Shown: positions 8,257 through 17,778, counted from the first letter of the stretch. The stretch is DNA of 64,000 nt from Methylocystis rosea (GCF_003855495.1 NZ_CP034086.1:1587501-1651500), one strand, 5' to 3'. Made by a program: numbers and translations. Notes: a model not told the origin generated them from the letters alone.

Positions 8257-9075
8257 ATGAACGACCTCATCATTCCGCCGGAGCCGCCACAGCCGAAAAG
8301 ACACGGCCCGCCAGCAAAACTGCCGGTGGAGATCGTCATCGACCGCCGCGGCGCCCGACCGGTCCGCTATGGTCTGATCGCCGCGTTGATCGGTCTTGCC
8401 GGACTTGCGGCCACGCATTTTTATACGCCAGACCGTTCCAAGGACGCGGCAGTTCAAAAGGCTGAGGCGCCGGCGCCCCAGCAAGTCACGATCCCGGTGT
8501 TGGACGAAGCGTCGAAGCGTCGGATCGCCGCTCTTCAAGATGAAGTTCAGGAGCTGCGCGCAAAACTCGACGCCGTGGCGAAACAACAACAGGCCGACCG
8601 GGATCGCGCGCAGGCCGCCAGCCCTCCTCCGCCCGCTGTCGAAAACCAAGCTGCCGCCGTCGCGGCGAAAGCTGCGCCCGCGACGCGCTTGCCCGAAAAG
8701 AATCAGGCCAAAGTCGCGCGCGCCGCTGGGAACGAAAACGCCAAAGTCGACATGACGCCCGTTCAGACGATTGCGCCAGCTTCGAAAGTGGTTGGCGGCT
8801 ACAGGGTGCGCGACGTTTATCACGGCGCCGCGCTTATTGAATCGGACAGGGGCATGATCGGCGTCGAGCCCGGCGAAGTCGTGCCGGGCGTTGGTCGGGT
8901 GATCGCCATTCAGGAACGCGGCGGTCGTTGGGTGGTCGTCACGGAGAGCGGAGAAATTCTCGGGAATGCGCGCGGACAATCGCGCGCCGCGGCTCCGCGT
9001 CAGCGCCAATTCGCGCGAGAACTCGACGGCTTTGAGCCCGGCCCCTTCGAACCGCCGATGTATCCTCGCTACTGA
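8257..9075 (+). CDS. Single-pass membrane protein with periplasmic coiled coil, unknown function
   Basis: A 272-residue protein. The ATG at 8257 follows AAGGTGGG, better than the upstream in-frame ATG at 8143. The order is a Pro-rich cytoplasmic N-terminus (about 35 residues), one membrane helix (GLIAALIGLAGLAATHF), a coiled coil (SKRRIAALQDEVQELRAKLD, about residues 85-115), an Ala/Pro-rich linker and a C-terminal compact domain with alternating strands (GGYRVRDVYHGAALIES and GRVIAIQERGGRWVVVTESG). The C-terminal domain is reminiscent of beta-domains in pilus or secretion inner-membrane proteins, but no partner genes are nearby. The function is not known. Confidence 0.6.
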   Translation: MNDLIIPPEPPQPKRHGPPAKLPVEIVIDRRGARPVRYGLIAALIGLAGLAATHFYTPDRSKDAAVQKAEAPAPQQVTIPVLDEASKRRIAALQDEVQELRAKLDAVAKQQQADRDRAQAASPPPPAVENQAAAVAAKAAPATRLPEKNQAKVARAAGNENAKVDMTPVQTIAPASKVVGGYRVRDVYHGAALIESDRGMIGVEPGEVVPGVGRVIAIQERGGRWVVVTESGEILGNARGQSRAAAPRQRQFARELDGFEPGPFEPPMYPRY

Positions 9076-9142
9076 TCATCGGCGCGAGCGCGCAGCCCGG
9101 AGAAAGTCATCGCGCTCGCGTGCGCCTTCGACGCGATCGCAG

Positions 9143-9415
9143 TCAGTTGCGACGCGCCGGCAAGAGGCGAAGCGTTTCGAACGGTCCCCAGGCGAATTTG
9201 CCATTGTCGACGGCGAAATCGCCGTCAATGACATATTCGACGACGAGTTCGGAAATCCTCCGCCACTCTTCTGGCGCAGGCGCCTCCCAGATCGCTTCAG
9301 GCGTTCGCTCGTTATTCGATAGAGCGAAAATCGCTTGAGTGATTGCAGGATGGGTTTGCCGGTTGACGCTCCATCCGACCGGCGGCGGGATGCAAGAGCA
9401 TATTCGATTGTTCAT
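9143..9415 (-). CDS. Small hypothetical protein
   Basis: A 90-residue protein; the ATG at 9415 has a near-perfect ribosome site (CCGAGGAGGCGACG), which decides the start against a longer open frame. The sequence shows no signal peptide or membrane segment. It contains CSCIPPPVGW near the start and an acidic, aromatic C-terminal half (EEWRRISELVVEYVIDGDF). No family recognised. Confidence 0.55.
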   Translation of the reverse strand: MNNRICSCIPPPVGWSVNRQTHPAITQAIFALSNNERTPEAIWEAPAPEEWRRISELVVEYVIDGDFAVDNGKFAWGPFETLRLLPARRN

Positions 9416-9851
9416 CGTCGCCTCCTCGGGCTCGTTTCGCCCGGCGCGAGGCGCGCCGTGTTGAATGTTAACACATAACGCGCAGGCTGGAGCGATCTTC
9501 GCCAATAATTTCGCTGGCTCGGTCACAGCGGCGCCTTGTCTGATCGGCGCGCATGCCAATTTTTTTGAGGCCGGGTGATCGCGCCTATTCCTTCGTGCCG
9601 GCGCTGCTTTCGCTTCGCTTGCCACGGGAGTCGAGGCGGCGCGAGCACGCAAGCGAGAGAATGAAGAGCCGAGGCGCGTCTCCTCAAACTCGTCTTGCCG
9701 AATTGTCCTAAACCTGATGCTCTGCTGCGGGCGCCAACTGGCTCAGGCGTCACGTCCCGCTGCTTGCCGGCGCCCTCTCGTCGCGGCGCTCCGCTATTAT
9801 CGCGGCGATAACCCGAGGCGCCAGCGATGCGCCGGGACGATGGAGGCGACG
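9416..9851. other. Intergenic region, no gene recognised
   Basis: This 436-base stretch between divergent small genes contains only short open frames with Arg/Ala-rich translations typical of GC-rich shadows. No repeat, clear promoter or RNA gene was identified. Confidence 0.4.
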
Positions 9852-10112
9852 ATGCGGATATTTCGGCTAGCGGTTCTTCTGCCCTTTACGCCCGTGTTTG
9901 TGGCCCCCGCTTGGGCGCAGGCCACGGCCGCGGACATTGTCGCGGCGCATATCCGAAGTCAGGGATACACCTGCGACTCGCCCCAAGCCGCAAAGCGCGA
10001 CCCGCGTGCTTCCAGACCGGACGAGCAGGTGTGGCTGCTGACCTGCGCGAACGCCCGCTATCGGGTGCGATTGGTCCCGGATATGGCTGCGGCAGTCGAG
10101 CAAATTCATTGA
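9852..10112 (+). CDS. Small periplasmic protein of unknown function
   Basis: An 86-residue protein with signal peptide (RLAVLLPFTPVFVAPAWA, cleavage before QATA). The ATG at 9852 is preceded by GGAGGCGACG. The mature part of about 65 residues has two cysteines (GYTCDSP and LLTCANARYRVRL), arranged as in small secreted disulfide-bonded proteins of Rhizobiales. No family name can be given. Confidence 0.6.
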   Translation: MRIFRLAVLLPFTPVFVAPAWAQATAADIVAAHIRSQGYTCDSPQAAKRDPRASRPDEQVWLLTCANARYRVRLVPDMAAAVEQIH

Positions 10113-10284
10113 GGTGACGCAGATTGCCCCTCGACGCAGGCCGCGCGTTGGCGAAGAAAAGCCCCTTGGATTTGTGATTGCCGGGCTCAGCGTTCGGCGC
10201 GACGCCCTAGCAGGCGTTCTCTTGCCATTGCGCCGAGGCTTTGGCATATGTCCTTTGCGCTCCGCGGCATTATTGCGGGCGCAT

Positions 10285-10374
10285 GGAGACGTGGCCGAGA
10301 GGCTGAAGGCGACGGTTTGCTAAATCGTTATAGGGGAAACCCTATCGTGGGTTCGAATCCCACCGTCTCCGCCA
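10285..10374 (+). tRNA. tRNA-Ser (GCT)
   Basis: A 90-base cloverleaf with the long variable arm of serine tRNAs. The acceptor arm GGAGACG pairs with CGTCTCC, and the T-loop is TTCGAAT. The anticodon GCT at 10319-10321 reads AGC and AGT codons. The 3' CCA is encoded. It lies alone between a small secreted protein gene and a DUF202 gene. Confidence 0.95.
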
Positions 10375-10476
10375 GTTAGATATCGTTCTGCCGCGCCTGC
10401 ACATCGACGGGGCGCGCCCGCGTCGTTCCGCGGACGAACGAGCGCTTCCCTCTCCGCCGCGACATCGACGTGACGC

Positions 10477-10860
10477 TCACGCGATCGCGAGATAGGCGCT
10501 GAACGCGGCGATGGTGAGCAGCAGCACGGCGAGGAAATACAGGCTGACGCTCGTCGCGCGCGCCGTATAGGGCTCGTCGCGCGCGAGCAATCGTGCGGTA
10601 TGGATAAAACGAATCGTCGAAATCACGATCAGCATCACGCCTGCGCCAATGAGCGCCTCGCCGCCGTAGCGGCCCGCCGGATGATCCAAACGATGAATGT
10701 GCAGTCGTATGGCGTCGACGCTCACCGCGCCGGCGATGCTCAATAGGAAGAGATTGAATCGCTCGATGACGAAGCCGAGAGCGATGACGGCAATGCCTGT
10801 TCGAACCCAGGCGAGGAAGGTCCGCTCATTGGCCGCGATGTTGGTGTAATCGCGAATCAT
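10477..10860 (-). CDS. DUF202 (YidH-like) membrane protein
   Basis: A 127-residue protein with three hydrophobic segments. The opening IRDYTNIAANERTFLAWVRT matches the conserved start of the DUF202/YidH family (NxxANERTxLAW), followed by TGIAVIALGFVIERF. The ATG at 10860 is chosen to fit this. These are small inner-membrane proteins of unknown role. It is divergent from hflK with about 120 bases between. Confidence 0.88.
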   Translation of the reverse strand: MIRDYTNIAANERTFLAWVRTGIAVIALGFVIERFNLFLLSIAGAVSVDAIRLHIHRLDHPAGRYGGEALIGAGVMLIVISTIRFIHTARLLARDEPYTARATSVSLYFLAVLLLTIAAFSAYLAIA

Positions 10861-10978
10861 GCCCCTCTCCTCCGCACGAGCGCTAACCGGGCGCGTCATT
10901 GCCGCAGCGCCGGCGAATGCCTATAACATTGCCAAACGCGGCGCGAGCGCCGCCCCATTCCTCTTTATGCGAGACGAC

Positions 10979-12118
10979 ATGCCCTGGAGCGATCAAGGCG
11001 GGCCGCGTAATCAAAATAACAATCCGTGGGGTCAGCCCGGAGGTCCCTGGGGACAAGGCTCCGGCGGTCAGCCGCCGGACCTCGAAGAGATGCTGCGCCG
11101 TAGCCAGGAAGGCTTGAAAAAGATTCTGCCGAGCGGATTCGGCGGACGCGGGCTCGCGATACTTGTGCTGGTCGCCGTGCTCGCATGGCTACTCTCCGGG
11201 CTTTACACCGTCGGACCCAACGAGATCGGCCTCAACCTGATCTTCGGCAAATATATGGGAAAGACTCAGGCGGGCCTGAACTACAATCTTCCGGGTCCGA
11301 TAGGGTCGGTTGTCAAGCTAGCGGTTACCGACCGTAACATCACCGACGTCGGTTTCCGAGAAGAGCCGAGCGTCGTCTCAGAAGGGCGCCGCCGTGGGTC
11401 GGTCTCCGCGCCTCGAGGGCCGGAAGCGCCGGAAGAAAGCCTGATGCTGACCGGCGACGAGAACATCGCCGACGTCAAGTTTCGCGTCATCTGGCAAATT
11501 GATCCCGCGAAGCCGGAAGATTACGCCTTCAACGTCGCCAATCAGCCAGGAACGGTGAAGGCCGTGGCCGAAAGCGCCATGCGCGAGATCGTCGGCCAGA
11601 CGCAAATTCAAAAGATTCTGACCGCCGATCGCAAGTTGATCGAGCCCGCCAGTCAGGCGTTGATGCAGAAGGTGCTCGAGGACTATCACGCCGGGGTGCT
11701 GGTGCTGCAGGTGCTCTTGCTTTCGGTCGATCCGCCGCAGCAGGTGATCGCGGCTTTTCGCGACGTGACCGCCGCCCAGCAGGATTTGCAGCGTCTCGGC
11801 AACGAGGCCGAAGCTTACGCCAATCGAGTTGTTCCGGAAGCGCGCGGCGGGGCCGCACGCATTCTGCAGGAGGCCGAAGCCTACCGCGAACAGATCGTCG
11901 CAGAGGCGCGCGGCCAGGCGTCGCGTTTCGAGCAGATTTACGCTCAATATAAAAACGCGCCCACGATCACCCGCCAGCGTCTCTATCTTGAAACGATGGA
12001 GCGCGTGCTGGGCGGCTCAGAGAAAATCATTCTCGACGATCCGTCGAAAGCCGGCGGCGGCGTGACGCCCTTCGTGCCCCTGCCCGCCTTTACGCCCTTC
12101 CAAGGAGGCCGCAAATGA
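10979..12118 (+). CDS. hflK: FtsH protease modulator HflK
   Basis: About 379 residues: a Gly/Asn/Pro-rich cytoplasmic N-terminus (MPWSDQGG...), one membrane helix (ILVLVAVLAWLLSGLYTV), a band-7/SPFH domain starting at VGPNEIGLNLIFGKY, and a coiled-coil region (ARGGAARILQEAEAYREQIV). HflK and HflC form a large periplasmic-facing complex around FtsH and control which membrane proteins it degrades. ATG 10979 is preferred over 10967 for its GAGACGA spacing. The stop overlaps the hflC start by four bases (ATGA), so both are made together. ftsH is also in this window, at 25375. Confidence 0.94.
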   Translation: MPWSDQGGPRNQNNNPWGQPGGPWGQGSGGQPPDLEEMLRRSQEGLKKILPSGFGGRGLAILVLVAVLAWLLSGLYTVGPNEIGLNLIFGKYMGKTQAGLNYNLPGPIGSVVKLAVTDRNITDVGFREEPSVVSEGRRRGSVSAPRGPEAPEESLMLTGDENIADVKFRVIWQIDPAKPEDYAFNVANQPGTVKAVAESAMREIVGQTQIQKILTADRKLIEPASQALMQKVLEDYHAGVLVLQVLLLSVDPPQQVIAAFRDVTAAQQDLQRLGNEAEAYANRVVPEARGGAARILQEAEAYREQIVAEARGQASRFEQIYAQYKNAPTITRQRLYLETMERVLGGSEKIILDDPSKAGGGVTPFVPLPAFTPFQGGRK

Positions 12119-13041
12119 GGTCCGGCCTTCTCTTCGCGCTCGCCGTCGCGCTTCTTATCGGCGTCATCGCCATTGGCGGAGCCCTCTTCACCGTATCGCA
12201 AACCGAACAAGCGGTGGTGCTGCGGTTTGGCGAGCCCGTCCCCGGCCGAGGACTCATCACCGAGCCCGGCCTCCACTTCAAATTTCCGCTTGTCGAAAAT
12301 GTCGTCACCTTCGACAACCGCATTCTCGACGTCGAGAGCCCGAATCTGGAAGTTCTCGCCGCCGACAATCAACGACTCGAGGTCGACAGCTTCATCCGCT
12401 ATCGCATCGTCGACGCGTTGCGGTTCTATCAGACCGTTAACAGCGTCATGGGCGCGAATAATCAGCTTGGTTCGGTGTTGAACTCCGCCGTCCGACGCGT
12501 GCTGAGCGAAGCCAACCAGCAGCAGATCGTGCGCGACGAGCGCGCCGGGTTGATGGTGAAGATCAAGGAGCAGGCGGATCGCGAGGCGCGAAAGTTCGGG
12601 GTGCAGGTCGTTGACGCGCGCATTCGCCGCGTCGATCTCCCGCAGCAGATCTCCGAAAAGGTTTTCGGGCGCATGCAGACCGAGCGCCAGCGCGAGGCGG
12701 CCGAATATCGCGCCCAGGGTTCGGAGCAGGCGCAAAAAATCACCGCCAGGGCCGACCGCGACGTCGTTGTGCTAAAAGCCGAAGCGCAACAAAAGGCCGA
12801 CCAGATGAAGGGCGAAGGCGACGCCGAGCGCAACCGCATCTTCGCCGAAGCTTTTGGCCGGGATCCCGACTTCTTTGCTTTCTATCGGTCGATGCAAGCC
12901 TATGAGAGCGCTTTCAAGCCGGGGGAGACGCGATTCTTGATCAGTCCGCGATCGGAATTCTTCCGTTTTTTCTCAGCTCCGGAGGCGAGCGCCGCGCTGA
13001 GCGCGGACCAATCGGAACCGGAGCGAAACCAAAAAAAGTGA
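12115..13041 (+). CDS. hflC: FtsH protease modulator HflC
   Basis: A 308-residue band-7/SPFH protein, partner of HflK. An N-terminal membrane anchor (LLFALAVALLIGVIAIGGAL) precedes the SPFH domain (FTVSQTEQAVVLRFGEPV and further on GLHFKFPLVENVVTFDNRI). The C-terminal coiled coil includes FGRMQTERQREAAEYRAQG, a family signature. It starts inside the last codons of hflK and is followed after 64 bases by degP, a usual order in Rhizobiales that groups membrane and periplasmic protein quality control. Confidence 0.95.
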   Translation: MRSGLLFALAVALLIGVIAIGGALFTVSQTEQAVVLRFGEPVPGRGLITEPGLHFKFPLVENVVTFDNRILDVESPNLEVLAADNQRLEVDSFIRYRIVDALRFYQTVNSVMGANNQLGSVLNSAVRRVLSEANQQQIVRDERAGLMVKIKEQADREARKFGVQVVDARIRRVDLPQQISEKVFGRMQTERQREAAEYRAQGSEQAQKITARADRDVVVLKAEAQQKADQMKGEGDAERNRIFAEAFGRDPDFFAFYRSMQAYESAFKPGETRFLISPRSEFFRFFSAPEASAALSADQSEPERNQKK

Positions 13042-13105
13042 CCCGCAAGCGCGTGCGTTGAGCCGCGCCCGGGCATATCTTGTCCCTCGACAGGAGACAT
13101 AACGC

Positions 13106-14593
13106 ATGACGTCCGCACTTCGTCGCGCCGCGAGAGCGATCCTCGCGACCGCGCCCGTACTCTACCTCGTCGTCGCTCCGGCGCAGGCGAAAGGTCCCGA
13201 TTCGCTATCCGAACTCTCCACCCAGGTCTCGGACGCCGTGGTCAATATTTCGGCCACCACGGTGGACGCGAAACGCAGCTCCCGGAACGAAGGCCCCAAC
13301 CTGCCGCCCGGAGTCGGACCTGGCGCGCCGTTCGACGATCTTTTCGAGGAATTCTTCCGGCGGCGTGGCCAGGGAATGCCGGAAATGCCGCGTCAGCGCA
13401 GATCGAGTTCGCTCGGCTCCGGTTTCGTGATCGATCCCTCCGGCATCGTGATCACTAACAACCATGTCATCGCCGACGCCAATGAGGTGACGGTGATCCT
13501 CAACGACGGTCAGAAGCTCAAGGCGGAAGTCCTGGGCAAGGACCAGAAAGTGGACGTGGCGGTTCTGAAGGTGAAGCCGGAAAAGCCGTTGAAAGCCGTT
13601 AAATTCGGCGATAGCGACAAGGCGAAAGTGGGCGACTGGGTGCTCGCCGTCGGCAACCCGTTCGGACTCGGCGGATCGGTGACGGCGGGCATCGTTTCGG
13701 CGCGCAACCGCAACATCGATAGCGGTCCATACGACAACTACATTCAGACCGACGCCTCCATCAACAAGGGGAATTCCGGCGGACCGCTGTTCAACATGGA
13801 CGGCGAAGTCATCGGCATCAACACCGCGATCCTGTCGCCATCTGGCGGTTCGGTCGGCATCGGTTTCGCGACGCCGGCGAATACCGTGGAGCCCGTCATT
13901 GAGCAATTGCAAGCATTCGGCGAGACGCGCCGCGGCTGGCTCGGGGTCCGGATTCAAAATATCGACGACGCCATCGCGGAAACGCTCAACCTCGGCGCGA
14001 CGCGCGGCGCGCTCGTCGCCGGCGTCGACGACAAAGGCCCGTCCAAGCCGGCGGGGCTGAAGGTCGGCGACGTGATCGTCAAATTCGACGGCAAGCCCAT
14101 CAAGGAGTCGCGCGATTTGCCCAAGCTCGTCGCCGCGACCCCGGTCGGCAAGGATGTCGAACTCGTCGTCGTGCGCAGCGGCAAGGAGCAGACCAAGACC
14201 GTCAAGCTCGGTCGCCTTGAGGACGGGGAGAAGGTCGCGTCAAAGGACGGCGACGAAAAGGAGAAGTCTGAAAGCGGCGGCGACGGGTCCTCGCAGAGCG
14301 TGCTGGGGCTGGAACTGTCGCGTCTCTCGGATGCGTTGAGGTCGCGCTATCAGATCAAGGACACCGTTAAGGTCGGCGTTGTCATCACCGCCGTCGATCC
14401 CCGGTCTGAGGCGGCCGAGAAACGCCTGCAGGCGGGCGAGGTGCTGCTTGAGGTCAATCAGGAAGCGGTGAGCGACCCGGCGGACGTGCTCAAGAAAATC
14501 AAGACCCTCAAAGGCGCGGGCAAGAAGACGGCGCTGCTGATCGTCGCGAACGGCCAAGGCGACGCGCATTTCGTCGCATTGCCGGTGGAGTGA
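13106..14593 (+). CDS. degP: Do-family serine endopeptidase (DegP/HtrA)
   Basis: A 495-residue periplasmic protease and chaperone. A signal peptide runs to about residue 28 (cleavage near AQA). The catalytic triad is visible: His in ITNNHVIADANEV, Asp in KVDVAVLKV and Ser in NKGNSGGPLFN. Two PDZ domains follow, the first from about residue 280 (RGWLGVRIQN) and the second near the C-terminus (DTVKVGVVITAVDP). Between the PDZ domains is a charged Lys/Asp/Ser linker (KDGDEKEKSESGGDG), longer than usual. RBS ACAGGAGACATAACGC. It is close behind hflC. Confidence 0.95.
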   Translation: MTSALRRAARAILATAPVLYLVVAPAQAKGPDSLSELSTQVSDAVVNISATTVDAKRSSRNEGPNLPPGVGPGAPFDDLFEEFFRRRGQGMPEMPRQRRSSSLGSGFVIDPSGIVITNNHVIADANEVTVILNDGQKLKAEVLGKDQKVDVAVLKVKPEKPLKAVKFGDSDKAKVGDWVLAVGNPFGLGGSVTAGIVSARNRNIDSGPYDNYIQTDASINKGNSGGPLFNMDGEVIGINTAILSPSGGSVGIGFATPANTVEPVIEQLQAFGETRRGWLGVRIQNIDDAIAETLNLGATRGALVAGVDDKGPSKPAGLKVGDVIVKFDGKPIKESRDLPKLVAATPVGKDVELVVVRSGKEQTKTVKLGRLEDGEKVASKDGDEKEKSESGGDGSSQSVLGLELSRLSDALRSRYQIKDTVKVGVVITAVDPRSEAAEKRLQAGEVLLEVNQEAVSDPADVLKKIKTLKGAGKKTALLIVANGQGDAHFVALPVE

Positions 14594-14659
14594 CCTAGCC
14601 CTCTTCCGCCTGCGGCGGGAGAGGGATTCACCCCCGGGGGAGGCAGAAGGAGGAGGCTG

Positions 14660-15562
14660 TCAGTCGACAAACTCCTCGCGCCTATACCCCTGCGCGAAGA
14701 GCGCCGCGGTCAGATCGGCATGGTCGATACGCGCATCCGCCGCCTGCGCCACTTTCGGCTTGGCGTGAAAGGCGACGCCGAGACCCGCCTCGCGCAGCAT
14801 GGCAAGATCATTGGCGCCGTCGCCGATCGCCAGCGTCGCTTCCCGCGACAGTCCTTGCGCCTCGCGCAATCCGATAAGGGACGCGCGCTTGGCTTCGCTT
14901 CCCAGGATCGGCGCAACGACCGCGCCCGTCAGCGCGCCATCAGCAATTTCGAGGCGATTGGCGCGCGTCTCATGAAAGCCGATGCGCTCGGCGACGGGCT
15001 CTGTGAATTGCGTGAAGCCGCCCGACACGAGCGCCGTATGGGCGCCATGCGCCCGCATGGTGCGCACAAGCCGCCGCGCGCCGGGCGTCAGAGTGATGCG
15101 CGTCAGCAGCGTCTCGAGCTGCGTGAGGGTCACGCCCGCAAGCAGCGCGACCCGCTCCCTTAAGGCGCCCTCGAACGCGACCTCGCCGCGCATCGCGCGC
15201 TCGGTGATCGCCGCGACATGTTCGCGCAAGCCGACGAGGTCAGCGAGCTCGTCGATGCACTCCTGCCCGATCATGGTCGAATCCATGTCGGCGACCAGCA
15301 GTTTCTTGCGCCGGCCCATCGTCGGCTGAACGATGACGTCGATCGGATCGTCCGCGACCGCCACCTGCAGCCGCGCGCGCAAATCGGCAAGGTCATGCCC
15401 CGCCCCCGACAGGAACGCGTCAACGGCATGATCGGGCGCGAGCCAATCACGCTCTGCGTCGATCAATCCAGAGTCGTATAGCGCGCCCGACACCGCGCGT
15501 TCGTTCAGCGCCGCGCCCCGTCCGGCGACGAAGGTCGCGACGTACTCGATGGGCTTTGACAT
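14660..15562 (-). CDS. serB: Phosphoserine phosphatase
   Basis: About 300 residues; catalyses the last step of serine synthesis. HAD-family motifs are complete: LVADMDSTMIGQECIDELAD (motif I, nucleophile and acid Asp), ALVSGGFTQFTEPVAERIG (motif II) and AIGDGANDLAMLREAGLGVA (motif IV). The roughly 80 residues before them form the N-terminal regulatory-type domain. The start could be the ATG at 15562 or a GTG two codons earlier; neither has a strong ribosome site. It diverges from miaA with only about 27 bases between, so their promoters overlap each other's genes. Confidence 0.94.
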   Translation of the reverse strand: MSKPIEYVATFVAGRGAALNERAVSGALYDSGLIDAERDWLAPDHAVDAFLSGAGHDLADLRARLQVAVADDPIDVIVQPTMGRRKKLLVADMDSTMIGQECIDELADLVGLREHVAAITERAMRGEVAFEGALRERVALLAGVTLTQLETLLTRITLTPGARRLVRTMRAHGAHTALVSGGFTQFTEPVAERIGFHETRANRLEIADGALTGAVVAPILGSEAKRASLIGLREAQGLSREATLAIGDGANDLAMLREAGLGVAFHAKPKVAQAADARIDHADLTAALFAQGYRREEFVD

Positions 15563-15589
15563 CTCCACCGTTTCAGCGGCAATAGCGCC

Positions 15590-16531
15590 ATGCGCGCACG
15601 CGCCATTCTCATTGCAGGTCCAACCGCTTCGGGCAAGTCCGCGCTAGCGCTCGAATTCGCGCGCCGCCGGCGCGGCGCAATCGTCAACGCCGATTCGATG
15701 CAGGTCTATCGCGACTTGCGGATCGTCACCGCGCGCCCGACGATCGAGGAGGAAGCCGCCGCGCCGCATCTTCTCTTTGGCCACGTCGATGCGGTGACGA
15801 ACTATTCCGTCGGACGCTGGCTCGAGGATCTCGCACGCGCTCTATGCGACCTCGATGCGCGCGAATTGACGCCTATTCTCGTCGGCGGCACGGGAATGTA
15901 TTTCAGGGCGGCGCTTTACGGACTTTCGGACATTCCGGCCGTGCCCGGCGACGTGCGCGAAGCGATGCGCGCCTGGGCGCAGGACAAGACCCCGCAGCAG
16001 CTTCATGCCGAACTTGCCGCGCGCGACCCCGCAACGGCCGCCGTGCTGCGCAAGACCGATCCGCAGCGGCTGTTGCGGGCTTTGGAAGTCCTGGAGGCGA
16101 CAGGCAAGCCGCTCGTTTCCTTTCAGGGTCCGCGCAGCCCGCCGATTCTGAAAGCGTCGGAATGCGCGGCCTTTTTCCTCGCGCCCGAGCGCGAGACGCT
16201 TTACGCGCGCATCGACGCGCGCTTCGAGAGAATGACGCAAGCGGGCGCGCTCGACGAGGTCGCGGCGCTCAAGGCGCGGGGACTGGATCCGTCGCTGCCG
16301 GCGATGCGCGCGCATGGCGTGCCCCACCTCATCGCTTATCTCGACGGACGACTGACGCTTGCGGAAGCGATTTTACGCAGTCAGCTCGATACGCGCCGTT
16401 ACGCCAAGCGTCAGTTCACCTTCGCGCGACACCAGCTCCCGAATTTCGAATGGATTGCTGGCGAAACGCCGCTGCGCGACGTCGAAGACGCGCTCAGCTC
16501 ATGCGCGCCACCCACATCTGGAACAGGGTGA
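15590..16531 (+). CDS. miaA: tRNA dimethylallyltransferase
   Basis: A 313-residue enzyme that adds an isopentenyl group to A37 of tRNAs reading codons that start with U. The P-loop LIAGPTASGKSALALEFA is at the N-terminus, followed by IVNADSMQVYRDLRIVTARP (substrate binding) and LVGGTGMYFRA. The C-terminal YAKRQFTFAR is the usual MiaA signature. Its last 38 bases overlap the end of the converging RMD1-family gene. Confidence 0.95.
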   Translation: MRARAILIAGPTASGKSALALEFARRRRGAIVNADSMQVYRDLRIVTARPTIEEEAAAPHLLFGHVDAVTNYSVGRWLEDLARALCDLDARELTPILVGGTGMYFRAALYGLSDIPAVPGDVREAMRAWAQDKTPQQLHAELAARDPATAAVLRKTDPQRLLRALEVLEATGKPLVSFQGPRSPPILKASECAAFFLAPERETLYARIDARFERMTQAGALDEVAALKARGLDPSLPAMRAHGVPHLIAYLDGRLTLAEAILRSQLDTRRYAKRQFTFARHQLPNFEWIAGETPLRDVEDALSSCAPPTSGTG

Positions 16532-17318
16532 GGACGATCTCCATCGCGATCAATATGATGATCGTCCACTCCAGCCGCACCGAGCGCGCCGCGTCGATGA
16601 GATCGGTCAGCGCGCGGGCGGTCTCGCCAATCACATCGATCTTGGCGTTGAGCGTGCGGGCTCGCGGCGTGAGTTCGTACTCATCCTCGAGGCGCGCATA
16701 GAGCCTTTCGAGGTCAGGCCGGTCCCAAAGCACATCCGGCTTGTCGTCAACGGCGACGCGGCCGGAAACGCGGTGCCGCACGAGCAGAGTCTGGCCCATG
16801 AGCTCCAACATGGATTTACGCTTCCATGGCGGGCTGCCCCTCGCCGCGAGTTCGGCGGCGAAGGGCTCGATCGTGTCGAAGACGGCGTTGACGCGCCGCT
16901 CGTCGCGCCCCAGGGCGACGCTTTTCGCCAAGACGTCGGCGATCACCAGCAACCGCGCTTCGGAAAGGTCCTTTACCGCGAGGCGTCCATCCGGCAGCGC
17001 CTTCTCCTCGCCGTCGGGAGTCGCTTCGATGATCAACGTCTCGTCGTCGCCCCGCGACGCGCCCGCAACGCGAAGGCCGATCTTTTGGACGATCTCATCC
17101 TCCTCCAGCGGCGAAAGGCCGAAGAGAACGGCGACCCCGAAGCGGTAGAGCACGGCGAATCCGCTCTGCCCGGCGTGAAACGCGAGAGGCGCCGTGGAAA
17201 CGAGATCCGCCCGTTCGAGCCCGTCGGTGTCGATCCGCTCGCCAAGCAGCAGGGCGCGCGCCGTCAGCGCCTGCCGGCTGATCGCGGTCGTCGCGGGCGA
17301 ATTTATCGTTTCGACCAT
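16494..17318 (-). CDS. RMD1/YagE family protein (DUF155)
   Basis: A 274-residue protein matching the DUF155 layout: an N-terminal domain with AVLYRFGVAVLFGLSPLEED, a helical region with LARDERR-type charged segments (ALGRDERRVNAVFDTIEPF), RPDLERLYARLEDEYEL, and one C-terminal membrane helix (WTIIILIAMEIVLTLFQMWV). Eukaryotic relatives (Rmd1, Rmnd1) are mitochondrial membrane proteins linked to translation; the bacterial function is not established. The ATG at 17318, with AAGGTC before it, is chosen over a longer frame that overlaps the ferredoxin region. Confidence 0.82.
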   Translation of the reverse strand: MVETINSPATTAISRQALTARALLLGERIDTDGLERADLVSTAPLAFHAGQSGFAVLYRFGVAVLFGLSPLEEDEIVQKIGLRVAGASRGDDETLIIEATPDGEEKALPDGRLAVKDLSEARLLVIADVLAKSVALGRDERRVNAVFDTIEPFAAELAARGSPPWKRKSMLELMGQTLLVRHRVSGRVAVDDKPDVLWDRPDLERLYARLEDEYELTPRARTLNAKIDVIGETARALTDLIDAARSVRLEWTIIILIAMEIVLTLFQMWVARMS

Positions 17319-17439
17319 TTGCTGACCTTGTGGGTTGCAAGCGCAATTATATCTCTGATGCACGCCCTCGTTCTGCTCGCCTTGCGTGACGCTGGCAAAA
17401 AAGCTAGCAAGCGGCAAGGTCGCGGGAGAGATCACCCTT

Positions 17440-17778
17440 ATGACTTATGTCGTCACGGAAAACTGCATCAAGTGCAAGTATATGGACTGCGTTGAAGTGT
17501 GTCCGGTGGACTGTTTCTACGAAGGCGAAAATATGCTGGTGATCCACCCGGACGAGTGCATCGACTGCGGCGTGTGCGAACCCGAGTGCCCAGCTAACGC
17601 CATCAAGCCTGATACGGAAGAGAATTTGGAGCAGTGGCTGCAGCTTAACGCCGAGATGGCGCAGAACTGGCCCAACATCACCGTCAAGCGGGAGCCGCCC
17701 TCGGACGCCAAGGAATGGGACGGCAAGCCGGCCAAATTCGAGCAGTTCTTTTCGCCGGAGGCTGGCGAGGGAGACTGA
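17440..17778 (+). CDS. fdxA: 7Fe-type ferredoxin FdxA
   Basis: A 112-residue electron carrier. Two cysteine clusters are seen: [20 protein letters not shown] and [15 protein letters not shown], giving a [3Fe-4S]/[4Fe-4S] pair as in the FdxA family with its extended C-terminus. The ATG at 17440 follows GGGAGAG. In Rhizobiales this gene commonly precedes carD, as here. A hairpin (AACTTGCG 17804-17811 with CGCAAGTT 17822-17829) follows the stop but has no T-run. Confidence 0.93.
   Translation: MTYVVTENCIKCKYMDCVEVCPVDCFYEGENMLVIHPDECIDCGVCEPECPANAIKPDTEENLEQWLQLNAEMAQNWPNITVKREPPSDAKEWDGKPAKFEQFFSPEAGEGD

Noticed and set aside
12015..13041. hflK-hflC as stomatin-like proteins of other function
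   Set aside because: The two-gene overlap, the Gly-rich N-terminus of HflK and the degP neighbour support HflKC.
17386..17439. Upstream ATG of fdxA adding 18 residues
   Set aside because: FdxA proteins start at MTYVVTEN and the GGGAGAG ribosome site lies before that ATG.
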